A stretch of DNA of 64,000 bases from Pelecanus crispus (Eukaryota; Chordata; Aves; Pelecaniformes; Pelecanidae), in the NCBI RefSeq assembly GCF_030463565.1, contig NC_134643.1, positions 16,071,606-16,135,605 of the forward strand, in the 5' to 3' direction. Every line of letters starts with the position of its first letter. Position 1 is the first letter of the stretch. Below the pieces are notes generated by a model. It ran no database searches, was not told the DNA's origin, and saw only the letters and a program-made list of their open reading frames with translations. This document shows, one piece after another, positions 14,116-54,703 of the stretch. A program made the position numbers and the translations under genes.

Positions 14116-14628
14116 TGCTGATTAATGGACAAAAGGCAATGGATTCCCCCCCACCAAATATTTTCTTGAAAGTCTGTGCTCATAAAAATCATGAAAAGTT
14201 GGAAAGACTTAATTATTGAAACTTTAAATATATTTTACACAATCTTGTTTGTACAAAAATACAAGTTAAATATAAACATAAAGCAATTATGATAATTTTA
14301 TGTAAATCCATTTTGTGATATTCTGTTATATATAAAAAAGTTTCTCAGCTCTGTCTCATTTGTGAAAAGATCAATACCAGATTGAATCACTACTGGCAAA
14401 GGGCCCTAAAAAGCACACTTTAGCATTAAATATGTTTTACAATGTAAGTACCACTTCCTGATTTCATCTTTTCTAAAGACTGGCAAAAGATAGGGCAGTA
14501 TGTCCATAAACCAACAAATAATTTGGCTACAATGTCATAAACACAAACACACAAATCTGTACAATAAACCCAGTAGCTATGCAGTACGTACTCGTTACAC
14601 ACACACATACACAGACATGGAATGAAAC

Positions 14629-43417
<28,789 letters not shown>

Positions 43418-43582
43418 GTCGCCGAGCCCGAGGAGGCGCCGGCACGGACAGGACTGGGCTGCGCCGCCGCCCGCCGCCGCCAGGCGCTCGGTGCGGGGGG
43501 AGAGAGGAGAAAGCGGGAACGGGGCGGGGACGAGGGGATACGGCCGGGGGGCGGGCACCTCGCGCGGCCTTCCGCACCGCTG

Positions 43583-43587
43583 ATTGG
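43583..43587 (-). promoter_or_regulatory. CCAAT box 1 (NF-Y type)
   Basis: CCAAT read on the NAMPT strand, about 165 bases before the start codon, inside a TGATTGGC context on the plus strand. The nearest of three similar boxes. Confidence 0.55.
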
Positions 43588-43618
43588 CTGCGCGTCTCCG
43601 CCGCCGGAGGAGGTGCCG

Positions 43619-43626
43619 TGAGGTCA
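43619..43626. promoter_or_regulatory. CRE-like site 1 (TGAGGTCA) within an inverted repeat
   Basis: TGAGGTCA lies at the centre of a near-perfect palindrome at 43615-43630: two 7-base arms, GCCGTGA and TCACGGC, around GG. It also holds an AGGTCA nuclear-receptor half site. Confidence 0.35.
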
Positions 43627-43667
43627 CGGCGCGGGTGGGGCGGGGCCGGGACTCCAGGCGGGCTCTG

Positions 43668-43672
43668 ATTGG
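43668..43672 (-). promoter_or_regulatory. CCAAT box 2 (NF-Y type)
   Basis: CCAAT on the NAMPT strand, again in a TGATTGGC context, 85 bp beyond CCAAT box 1. Confidence 0.55.
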
Positions 43673-43714
43673 CCCCGCCGCCCGGTCGGTGCGGACCAGA
43701 GGAGGGGGTGGCTG

Positions 43715-43722
43715 TGACGTCG
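43715..43722. promoter_or_regulatory. CRE-like site 2 (TGACGTCG)
   Basis: One mismatch from the full CREB/ATF palindrome TGACGTCA; it lies 42 bases beyond CCAAT box 2. Confidence 0.45.
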
Positions 43723-43762
43723 CGGGAGGCGGGGAAGGGCCCCGTGCCGCACATTCTCTTTC

Positions 43763-43767
43763 ATTGG
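43763..43767 (-). promoter_or_regulatory. CCAAT box 3 (NF-Y type)
   Basis: CCAAT on the NAMPT strand, 95 bp beyond CCAAT box 2, in a TCATTGGA context on the plus strand. Confidence 0.5.
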
Positions 43768-43789
43768 ATTCCGGGCGGGGCCGGCTCTG

Positions 43790-43797
43790 TGACGTCA
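43790..43797. promoter_or_regulatory. Consensus CRE (TGACGTCA)
   Basis: A perfect 8-base CREB/ATF palindrome about 375 bases before the start codon, 22 bases beyond CCAAT box 3. Confidence 0.6.
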
Positions 43798-44023
43798 CCG
43801 GGCGGCCGGTGCGCGCTCTCTCGCCGTTGGCCAGCCGCGCGGCACGCTGGGCTGAGCGGGCGACGCCGCCGGCGGCGGGCGGGGAGGGGGCGGCCGGAGG
43901 GGGACGGGGGGCGCCGTGCGCTGCGCATGCGCGGGCGGCTCCGGTTTCGATTCTCTGCGGCAACCGCCTCCGGGCGGAGGTTACGGGAAGAGGCGGGCGG
44001 CGGCCTCAGCCCCCGCGGGGGGC

Positions 44024-44068
44024 GTGCCCCGAGGTGCCGTGCCCCGAGGTGCCGCGCCCCGAGGTGCC
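44024..44068 (+). repeat. 15-bp minisatellite, three copies, in the CpG island
   Basis: Two identical units GTGCCCCGAGGTGCC (44024-44038 and 44039-44053), then GCGCCCCGAGGTGCC (44054-44068) and a partial fourth start GCGCCC. It lies upstream of the NAMPT promoter. Confidence 0.9.
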
Positions 44069-45348
44069 GCGCCCGGGTCGGCTGCTCCGCCGGGAGCGCG
44101 GTGGCCGTGAGGGAGGGCCGGCTCCCCGCCCTCCGCCCGCCTGCCCGCTCCCTCGGGCTGCGAGGAGCCCGGCGCCCTGAGCCGCACCGGGCCGTGTCAG
44201 CCGGCGCGGGGCTGTGGGAGCTGCCTCGGGGGAAGGCGGCGGCAGCCGCACCGGTGGCGAGGGGAGGGGCAGGGCTGGCTGCGGGGCGGCTGCCCGCGGG
44301 CCGGCAGCCTGGCCGGCCGTGCCCCCGGGGCGAAGGCTCCTCCGGGGAGCACCGAGCCCGGGGGGTGCGGAGGACGGGTCCCCCAGGAGGGAGGCGGGTA
44401 CCGCGCAGAGCCTGCCTGCCGCCGCGCCCGCGCCGGGAGAGGGCAGCGGCGATGGGTGACGCAAGAGCTACGCCTGGGGCGTGCGTGAGGAGGGGGAGAA
44501 AGGTGCGGGGACGTCTGCTCGGGGGGAAGAGCCGGAGCAACGCGGTGGAGAACGTGGGGAAAGTCGAAGGCACGCGTGAGCCCTTGAAAAAGAGCTCCCG
44601 TGTGGGGAATGATGGCCGAACGGCGCAGCGTAGGAGCTGCTGCTCCTGCCAGGCCTCCTCTTACCGAACGCGGGGATTGCCGTGTGCGAAAGGGCTGCCA
44701 GGCCTTCCAGCGCATCAGAGTCTCCGTCTCTACCTCCGCTGGTCAGAACCGCTTGCTCCAGGGGAAGGATAAGACACTTTTCTATAGAACAACACTTCCC
44801 AGCCCTCTTAAGTAGGTGTTGATATGAAGTGACCTGTAAGGATACATACACCTTCCAAAAGCTTCCTCTTGTACTCATTATGATTGTAATGGGTTACATT
44901 ACAATGTTTTTGAATCATACTTCGCTATTAGAATCGTTCTGTGACAGTAGGAAACGCTGCTTCTTTTGGAGCAAGTAGCAAATACGGGTTCTGGCACAAT
45001 CACGGCTCTTTCATGATGGGACGATGGTCATCTTGCTCTCTACTAATTAGATGTATGGAAAAACAGTAACATTGAGCAAAACCAGTAACACTGACCATAC
45101 TGGCCATACTACTGATTGGTACTGCATTAAAAAAAGCTGCTTAATTAGCCTTTTCGGTAAAACCATTGGTGAATTAGCATGTAGGTTGACATTCGACGAT
45201 ACACAAATCCAAACCCAAAATGGCATAACTAATAACTGTTTATTAAGGTGATTCAGAAAAGATGGTTTTCACCAGCCAGTTTTTTATAGAAATGTGAATA
45301 TCCAAGAAAATTGCAAAGAATAAGATCAGGAATGGGATCCAGATATTT

Positions 45349-45484
45349 TGGACCTGATTCTACATCGGTCCTGGTTGATCCATAATTGCACTGTGAGCCG
45401 CATTCTTTTGATTACCCATGTATGCCCCTCTTGACTTCAGTGTGCTCTTGCTTTATGCCATTTAACGTGAGAGAAGAACCAGGT
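45349..45484. repeat. Probable ancient amniote repeat with complementary ends
   Basis: Starts GGACCTGATTCTACATC, has CTTGACTTCAGTGTGCTC in the middle and ends GAGAGAAGAACCAGGTCT, which is roughly the reverse complement of the start. I recall similar degenerate elements in many amniote genomes but cannot name the family from sequence alone. Confidence 0.4.
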
Positions 45485-48400
45485 CTTTTTGTTTAATTGT
45501 GACTACTTACTGTTAAACCACTTACTAGTTTTTTTAAATAAAAAAAGGGTAAACACTGACAGCTACTAACAATAATCAAGCTATATGAAACTACTTTTAT
45601 TAGTTTTCTCAGGAGGGAAAGGGTTCCCATGAAACAGTAAAAAGTCAGCAAAGCAGTTGTAAACAATATGTGTATCGTGAGTTTCCTGTACGCTTCCCTC
45701 TGCCAGCTTGTCTGTGTGCTCTTTTGCAACAAAATCTGGGAGTAGCAATGGTAATTGCTATTATTGCTATTACCCAGCATGAACTTGCAACTAACTCTTC
45801 TCCTTGACTTAGATTTTCTGCTTGCTCTTGTTCAGTTCCATGGACACAAAGTTCTCTTCTTACCGTTACTTCCCCATCACAGCAAAAAAAGTTGAAATTT
45901 CCATTTTCTTTCTCAGGGCCATCTGTAGCTCTTCCCCTTCTTATCCATTTGTCTTGTTTGCTGCTGCGTAGCCAACCCAGTCTGCTCTCTTCCATCAGCA
46001 AAGAAAAAAAAATCTTGAAGTGCTATTTACCTGCTAGTCTAGAATGCTGCTCTACCTTTTTCCACATCCTCCTTAAATATAAAATGATTTTTCTGAAGTT
46101 GTCTGGACTTGACTCCTCCTTAATTCCTTCTGAAGATTCCTTTCGTGGAATGTCCCATCAATGTGACAACATGATTATGGGATAGTTTGAAATTATATAA
46201 AAATCTCTCTTGTTTTGTCCCAAAACTTTTTTCTGTGATGTTGTTTACATCAGAATTTTCCCCCTTACCACGTCCTTTATCTTTGTATTTTTCACAGTGA
46301 AATTTCTCTGCCGCAAGGGACAAATCTTAATTTTTGTTTGGAAAGTCTATTTTAATATAAGGCAGATTAGTAAAAAGAAAAAATAAATTAATTTGATCAG
46401 ATCAGTCTTTTATATTAACTGCTGCAAGAAATTAGAAAAGTCAGAGAAATACTACAGGGCTCTTTTTTTTAAAAAAAAGTGACGTTTGTCGCTACAGAAT
46501 TCTGCTGATATATCTTCAAGCCTTCAATAGAATAATTAATGATGATTTGCTCAGACAGAATTTTTGTCAGCATCTTCTTCCTCCTCCTGCTGGCTCTTTT
46601 TTGTATCTTACGAAGTGCCAGAACTTGAATAATGGTTTAATTTAGCTCATATGAACATATCTAGAGCTGTATCTGTAATGAAATATTGTAAAGTTGGGAC
46701 ACTTCAGAGTATTAATAGAAAATGGTATTATGCTAAACAGAACTATATTAAATCACAGTTTGCTGGTGAAGAGAACATATTTTAAGTTTGGAAAAAATTA
46801 AATACAACTCTTGCAGCAGTAGACGGTGGGAGTATAGTTACAACGGCAGAAGAGAAATAATCCTAGGAACCTCAAACACTTGATTTCTCTGCTGTATTTG
46901 TCATCTATTATCTGTGAAACGGATTTGGACTGTTCATCTGGCTTATTGAAGTCAGGATTTGTTATGTATGTGGGGCTTAACTTCTCTCTTCAGATGGAAC
47001 CTCACCAAGAAATGATGTTCTTCAATTTAAATGCAAGTTCAGCTAAATTGTTTCTGATACGATTTAGCCTACTGATAGAGTCGGAGTTCCTCAGTAATTA
47101 TCTTCTAACATTTTCCTTTGGCATGTGAGAGATTTTTAGAGGTACTCATTTTAGATATTTTTAATAAACAAAGCTCTAATGGTAGCTTTAATAAGTTCAT
47201 GTTAATCCAGGGACATGTTTTGTTCCCCAGGGATTTCTGAGAATAAATTATATTCTGCATAACACAAGTGTCCAGTCAGCATTTTATGTATATAAAGTCT
47301 ATAATGTAGTCTGCTGCTGTATGTGGAGGAAAGCTGTTCTGCAAATATGTCCTCAAGTTGATGACTTAGGAGGTATACAAGGACAGCCAAATTACGATGG
47401 ATATTACATTACATCCCTTTTTCAATCACTATTGCAAAACTTGGTACTTATTTCATCTAGCCGCAGGAGTCCCATCACAGTTGCATAAAGATCTATGTGA
47501 CTGAAATTTCTGCACATGGTGTGGTTATGCACAGAGGGTGAATTTTTTCCCCTGAAGAGTTTCTGGTTCTTTTGGTCAATAATTCTGAGCCTAAACCAAT
47601 CCCCCGTGCTCCCTTTATCTTGGTGATAATTCCAAGGCATATTGACAGATGAAATGTCAACATTACCTCTTAATACTGTTATTTTTCTGTTCAAATATGC
47701 TGGCGAAAGAACAGAATTTTAGCTGCACTCCTTTGTGCTTTAGGTTTGGTGCAACTAGCGCTTATGGTGGTGCTTAAGCTTATAATGATTGGCAACAAGT
47801 CCCTTGGTGCCTGACAGCCAGGCTGGTATTGCTGGAGTTTATCAGACATCTGTCACTGTCCACCTCGGCGCATACAATTCTTCACTGTGGAGTTATGAGG
47901 AAAACAGAGCGGAGCCTGTAGACTTTTTTCCAATGCTAAGTCTCCTAAATCTCCTTTTATCCTTCCTAAAGCTTCCTATCCTCCACCATTCTGCAGCATC
48001 TCAGTGTTTCTTCTGTGTTCTTGTAGTGTTCTTTCACCTTGGATACCTGGCTGGGACTCCGGAGTTAATCAGTGCATAATTGGTTAAGATCGTAGGAGAT
48101 TTTAGTGGGCCCGAGAATTTAATTCTCATTGCTAAACAGTATCCATCAACAGTCTTGGTAACTAGTATCCCAATCACAACGAATCATGGAGAGGTAGATT
48201 ATTTTGCATAGAAGTGAATAAAAAAATCCTGACACATCATTTTAAATCATATTCAGTGAATGAAGCAAGCCTAAGATTTCTCCCCTGTAGTGGCTTGTGT
48301 AGAAGTCTGATTAAATCATAACTCAAAATACTCTTTAAAAATTATGTGTTATGCAGACTATATATATAACTGACTATGATATGTGTGAAAAATAAGAGGA

Positions 48401-50919
48401 ATTGCTTTATTTATGCAGTATATAGGACAAGGTTAAATCCAGTGCAAGATTCTGTTTGCAGGAGATGGCAGATTCTTCTGGTGAGCAGTCACGCTAGATT
48501 GTATGTAATTTGATATTTAGATCTTTTGTCTGTGCGTGTGTGTATACATAAAACCCTGTAATATTCTGTTGAAATACTGCTTGAAGGTCTGCCTGCTGAA
48601 GTTCGTGTTCAGCCATGGCGTAGCATCTCTTTTCTGAACTCCAGCGACCAAGAGGTGCTTACATGACTGCAGGACCAGGGTCAGAAAATTCACAGCTCAG
48701 CACGGCTAACCTTCAAATGTTTGTCAGGTTTTGTGCTTCTGAGTGTGAGTCACAGCAAGTCAGTTTTTCTTTATACCTTCTTAAGAACTGTATCTTGCCG
48801 TGAAGCCTTATCTTCGGAAGTCAATGCATGTATTTCTGCTGGGAGTTGGATTACTAGCTTTCCAGACGTGCTGTGAGACTTCTTGCCTTGATTTTTGGAA
48901 GAGGTGAATTTCAAATTATGATTGTGGCATTGTATCACAGCACATAATTTTTTATTTCTTGGCACGCATTGCATAACCAGTACTGAGGTTTTTGCCTTTT
49001 CTTCTAAGAGTAACAGAAGTTCAATTGCTTCATTTTTCAGAGTAATGTGAAGCTGAGATAATTTGAAAATGCTGGCACACAGATTGATGAATGCCACAGG
49101 ACACCCTGAAGTTTCCTGTGTTACAGAGACACCTGACTGGTTCTGCAGCAGTCACTGTGGAACCAGCACAGTTTACCAGCTTTGGCTGAGCCCCGAGGCT
49201 CCCTCCACAAAGGGCCACTCGGGTGGATCTGCTCTGCGTTTTTTCAATGCTTAAGATTCCTCACGAGCCGGGTGGCAAGTAAGTGTTGGCGCATGGATAT
49301 TTGAGTGCATCTGTCTAGCACCAGCTTGGATCAAGAAAGATCTTCCTGAGCGGGACCTTGCTGAATCTAAGGTGGCTCCAGGAAGTTAAAGGTGCCGGTG
49401 TTGCACTTCTGCATTTTCCCAGTTTTGTACTGTGGTCCAGATACACAGTGAATGGAGCTGGCTTGTGTCAGTAGAGCTTATTCTTCATGTTCCAGATCAT
49501 ATAAAAATGGCTAAACCGCTTCCAGATCTGAAGCGACACCGAAAGCTGTTTAACCTTGTTTTTGGAGCTCTGCACCTGAGCCAATAAATTAATAACCTTT
49601 AATAACATTAATAACCTTTGAGCTATACAGTGTGGCCATGGGACAATTAAGGTGCAACTGAAATAACCCTCTACAGCCGGTTAAGTGATGGCTCTGGAGT
49701 GTGGGGCGCAGTGCAAGAAGGGAGCTGACATGAATATTAGACTGGATCACCTGTGCTTTGCCCACACATCAAGGTTTCCAAACATCCAAACAACTGGGTT
49801 TCTTTCTCTTTTAACTCAAGTAAGCACAAACTATTTTCTTTGCCTCCCAAACCAAATTTCCTCCACTTCATTACAGTGCCCTGAGGCTCAGCTTGGGCAA
49901 ATAGAGTTCATCATAATGAATGCATCTGGCTTTTACAGGAAGAAGAGTAAAATATTTCCAATAAATATATTTCAGGATTCAGAAGTACTTCTAAATAGTT
50001 TCTTCAGCAGTGTTTGGCCAATGGAGAATTTGCGGTTATGACAGAGTGTGAAGATTTTACTGCCGTTTGTCTAGAATGACATTTGTAATTTAATCAGTTT
50101 TTACTGCTCTGGAGTAAAACAATAAATAGTGAGTCCTCTGGAACTGAGACCATTTCTAGTTCTGTGTTTGTTTATCACCTGACATGGTGAGGACTGATTC
50201 AATCCAGAGCCTCTGCACTGACACGGTACCAACAGCAGCCGCAGTGTCTGCAGGGCATGACTGGGCTTTGTATGGATAAGAGGGATAAGAGACCTAAAGT
50301 CAAACTGATTAATTTTTGTTGTGGATTTCACAATACACAGTATGTATGCAAATACGAGAGAGAGATGTGCAGTTGTGTGTCTAGGTCAAGATCCAAGGTG
50401 GACCGCATCCACTGCACCGAGTGAGCAGAACATGCACCCTTCACCCAGGCTGCCAGTCATGTCTGAGGGCCAAATGGCAGTTCTCCAGTTTGGAAAGACA
50501 GAAGATAACTTTCTAATGATCCAGGTCTCCATGTTCGTTCTAGCAAGCTGAGGGTTATATTTCTCTTAATTTGATTTCTACCTACCTGGGAAGACAAGGA
50601 AAAACCCAGAACCCCCTAGAAACACTGGTTGTCCGGAATTTCTGTTTTCACTCTGTAAACAACATGGAGGATTATACATACTTCGTGATTGCCCAGTTTC
50701 TGTAATATTCATGCTGGTTTTGCAGAGAATACCTGAAGCAAAACAAGATGAATCAACACATTTGTAAAAAGCAGCAGAGGGCCAGACACTCAGCATTTTG
50801 CTACAGCCCATCAGTTAGGAGTTGCAGCTTCACAGCGAATGACATCAACCAGTCTCCTCCCATGAACTTCAGCCTTGAAGTGTCTTTTCTCTGGGGTTAA
50901 CATGCTCAGACACTTTCTG

Positions 50920-51005
50920 CTTAGGCTTGATCCTGTAACATGCAGTGCTTCTCCAGTGAGCACTCTGAGCTGCCACTGACTTGAGTATGCTCAGGATCTT
51001 GTATG
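50920..51005. repeat. Probable ancient amniote repeat, related style
   Basis: Contains TTGATCCTGTAACATGCAG, then GAGCACTCTGAGCTGCCACT, GACTTGAGTATGCTCAGGATC. The outer GATCCTG and CAGGATC are complementary and the middle resembles the TTGACTTCAGTG core of old dispersed repeats. Confidence 0.35.
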
Positions 51006-54000
51006 CTGTTTCTTTAAAGACAGAAAAAAGGGAATAATTTATTTATGCTCTCTGAAAGAATGGTATGGAGGGCAAGCTGTACTGAACAGACAGTTTTCTG
51101 GCAAAAAAATATCACAAGGCTACAAAATTTATCGCACTACAAGTTTAAAGAAACATATGATTTTTCCCTTGCACCCTTTCTAAAAGGGAACTAGGAGGTT
51201 TATCAGGCAAAGACCTTGCTCCTGCTGTTGCTGAGGAGTGCGAATTTTTAGATTATAAAAGGATCAGGGCAGAGCCCCAACTGTTGTCCATTTTCATAAC
51301 AGTTCATCGCAGATTATAGTTTGACTAGGGAACAAATTGAGACCGTTTCAGTAAGTCAGCAAGGGTTTTTGTAACTGTGGCTAGAGCTGGGATACTGCAT
51401 AAGGATGCAGGGCTGTTCTGCTAAGTCATCCTAGCTGTAGGTGAGAAAACCCTGCATACAGATGCAGGATCATTTCTGCTCACTCAGTGCTGGTGCATGC
51501 AAACTGCTGCTGGACTGTGCCATGGCTTGTGCTTCTCCTGTGCAGAGGTGGAAAGCAGAATTGTCTAGGAGAACACCTTTGAAACGAGGGAAACCCTCAT
51601 GGAAATTTATGTTTGGGTTTGTATTTTGTTGCTTCTTAAGGTAATAATGAAGAGAAAAGAGATGGATTCCCATAACCAGCAAAACCTACCTCAGGTGCAT
51701 AAATTTAGGATGTTAGCGGTTTATTGACTTGAGGAGGATTAAAGTCAGCATGTTTGGTGAATAATTGCAGAAGTGATGAAGTAGCGAGTGTGTGTGCACT
51801 CATTTGCGGAGCTGGAGATCTTTCTTTTTGATGTCTCAAACAGAAGTGATCTCTGAAAAAAAGGTTGTTTTTTTTTTTAAAAAAGCGGTCTTACACAATA
51901 TTTGCACTGCGCGTAGGGCACTTTGCTTCCCAAGATCTCTGTGGACTGATTTACGTGAAATGCAGAGTCATTGGAGCAGCACACACCCTCCGAGAGCAGT
52001 GCCCCGCAATCCTTACGGTTATAGATGAGACATAGGTTTCTGCTGCTCTCTTTCACACCCAATCCGTCTTCAATGCTTGTCACACTAGACAGCCCTGAGT
52101 AGGTTGGCATGCAGCCTCGGCTCGCCCGTAGCCAGCTGGTCAGGGAGCTGCGCTGGAGGGCACAGGCTGGGCGCATCCACACGGCCCCTTTCTGCGGTGC
52201 TGCTGTTGAAATGCGTGGGCGGTTTTCTGCTCTGACTCTCCACATGGAAAAAGATTGCAGCTGCATTTTGCGAAGAGCTTAATCCCATTAGTGTGCACGA
52301 AGCATGGCCTAGAAATGCCTGCTGGATGTAAGCAGAGGGATGGTGTGTGTGGATGCTGACAGGCTGAAGAGAGGTAGGCAAGCAGTAAGGCCGTGGGCAT
52401 GCACAGAAGCAAACTGACAGGCACCGAGAAAGTCTTTGGGCTATACAAATAGGCGCCTGCTACATTATACAGAGTTTTCTATGAATGGTATATTTGGATT
52501 TCAGTCTTTTTTTCTATTAAATTCCACTTTACTCACCTTTGTCCTAATTTTAATTTAGTGCTTTGTAATTAAACATGAAATGAAAACTGGAGATTGGAGC
52601 CTACTGTGGCAGAAGAGGAGGCAGGGATGAACTTTATGCATCAATTTCAATACAAATCAGACTGATGCATAAATTAAGAAAAACACGTTACCTCAAATTA
52701 TGAGGTGCTACAAGAGGTGCTGAGAAGTGGAAGGAAAAGCTGCCTGAGCCCGGTAGGAAGAGAGATGGCAGGCATGATAGCAACAGCTTGTACTGCATCA
52801 GGAATCAATGTGGCATCCCAGTTTGAGCTATTTGATTTGGATTGCACCTACCCAGCAGATACTTGTAGGGTCTGGCTTTTCCCTTTCACTTTGGTGACAT
52901 TTGGAGAGTTTGTCAATCTGACAAATTGCAGTGAACTGAATTACAGCATAGCCCCCTGCACACAGTGTTTTCTTGCCAGCTTCTCTTCTCCTCCTGGTTT
53001 GCCAAGCTCCCGGAATTCAGTTCTTCCTTAGTGGTCTCAAGAAATGAACCAAATAATTAAAACACACCCCTGAAATCCACACTTGTTTATAGCTAGTGCT
53101 TCCTCTGGGATCATTAGCAAGGTGTCTTTTATATATCTCTCTCTGTAAATTTGATCCTGAGATCTCAAAGGTAGTGGAAACAGCAGTGAGATTTTAGATT
53201 GCTAATTTTTAGAGGTAGGATTTATGTGTCAAAACAGCACTGAGGTTATTGCTTAGGAAACAATAATCAACTCTCTGGCAATATTACTTTTTAAACATGG
53301 AAATGAGATAATCTTTAGCAAAAAAACCGCCCCCCAAACCTCCGGCATTTAGCTAATTGGGTAGCAAGTAGTAATCATTCCACAAATGTTTTGGGAAATA
53401 TGTGGTTCAATGAACCAGTGAGGTGAATAGTTGGCTTGTGACAATTCTTGGTGTCAAATGAAATGTGAACCTTTCCGTAGCCTCTGTTAATTTTACTATA
53501 TTGAACCAGTCCCTTCCTTATGTTTTTCTTATTCATTTTGTCTTTCTGTCTGAAGCACCTGTTTTGATGCTTCTGGCAGGAGTTTCTTCTTGCTGGGGAG
53601 GCAGAAGGTATCTGTTGTATTTTTTTCTGCAGATACCTCCTCCTATGGATTACATAGTAATATTTTCTCTCTTTTATAAACTGATCATAGTAGTGGAAAT
53701 TAATCCATATTCCTGTTAAGAGGATTTATTTCTGTGTCACTTTATTACTGTTTTTGTATTATCCAGTCACCTAATTTATACTGTCACGAAGATCTGCCGT
53801 TTGATAACTTGATTCCAATTAAACTATTTCAATTTAGAAGACTTTTAAGATCTAAATAACAATTAACTGATAAATGTGCAATATTTGTTAATCCCAAAGG
53901 TCTCTTTTACAGAGAGAATGGAAATGCAACACTGGAAATTTGAGGGGGGGGATGTCTGAGTAGCTCAAGAAACAGTGTTCTATTTGATGCTGAAATACTA

Positions 54001-54703
54001 AAGAGTCAAAACTTTTCTTCCCAAAGGGAAATATTCAGAGGACAGTGAGGGTCAACTAACTAGCATGGAGCGATGGAAAAGAGTGAGCGTGAAATTAAAG
54101 ATTGAAAACAAACGATCCAGAAGACAACACTGAGAATATATATGTAGAAGAAATGGTCAGTAGTCCTTGTTTATGCAAACAGTACTGGAGCAATCTTCCC
54201 CACCCTCCCTATGAGTCCTGGCTATGGGGAGGTTCTCAGGAGTTGCACTAGATCAGGAAATCACCAGAGGAGTTGTGTCCTAATTTATGTGTTGAGTCAC
54301 ACTGTGGTACACTGGTGTTCTGGCTGCTGGTTATCCAGTTTAGCATCTCTTCTAGCATATCAGCTTTCCAAGAGATGTACCTGGGATTATTTTGTATGGT
54401 GCACAAGGCAGGGTCAGGGCAAGGAGGATGGCTGTGAAGTTCCAGTCTCACAAAGGTGATATGAGAGCTCCAGATGCAGTCAGGAGGTGGTATGGTTCCA
54501 GATTGAGACCTGGGAATTAGACGATGTTCCTGGATGCAATGGTGTATGTGTAATCTCTAAAAACATCATGTTATTTTGAGCTGGTGAGAGAGGAGATGCA
54601 TCAGGAAGGGAAATAGGTGGCCTGAAGTCTTGGCAAGTCCTGAGCCCATTTCTTTTCCCACCATTTCCTGCTGGATCTCAGGCAACTCACATTCTCTGTG
54701 ATA

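Larger units (their letters stand above)
11820..14628 (-). other. NAMPT: Probable NAMPT 3' UTR (long form)
   Basis: About 2.8 kb of AT-rich sequence follows the stop codon with no coding potential. I set the far end from the AATAAA at 11845-11840, which is followed by a GT-rich stretch, and from the length of the long human NAMPT 3' UTR, which is of similar size. Shorter forms could end at AATAAA copies at 14115-14110 or 13568-13563; NAMPT is known to make mRNAs of several lengths. The end is inferred, not seen. Confidence 0.65.
44561..54703. other. 5' flanking region, no gene supported
   Basis: No conserved coding segment recognised. Two probable ancient repeats lie at 45349-45484 and 50920-51005. 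In other vertebrates the next gene on this side is the intron-poor CCDC71L; I see no matching long frame. Confidence 0.5.
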
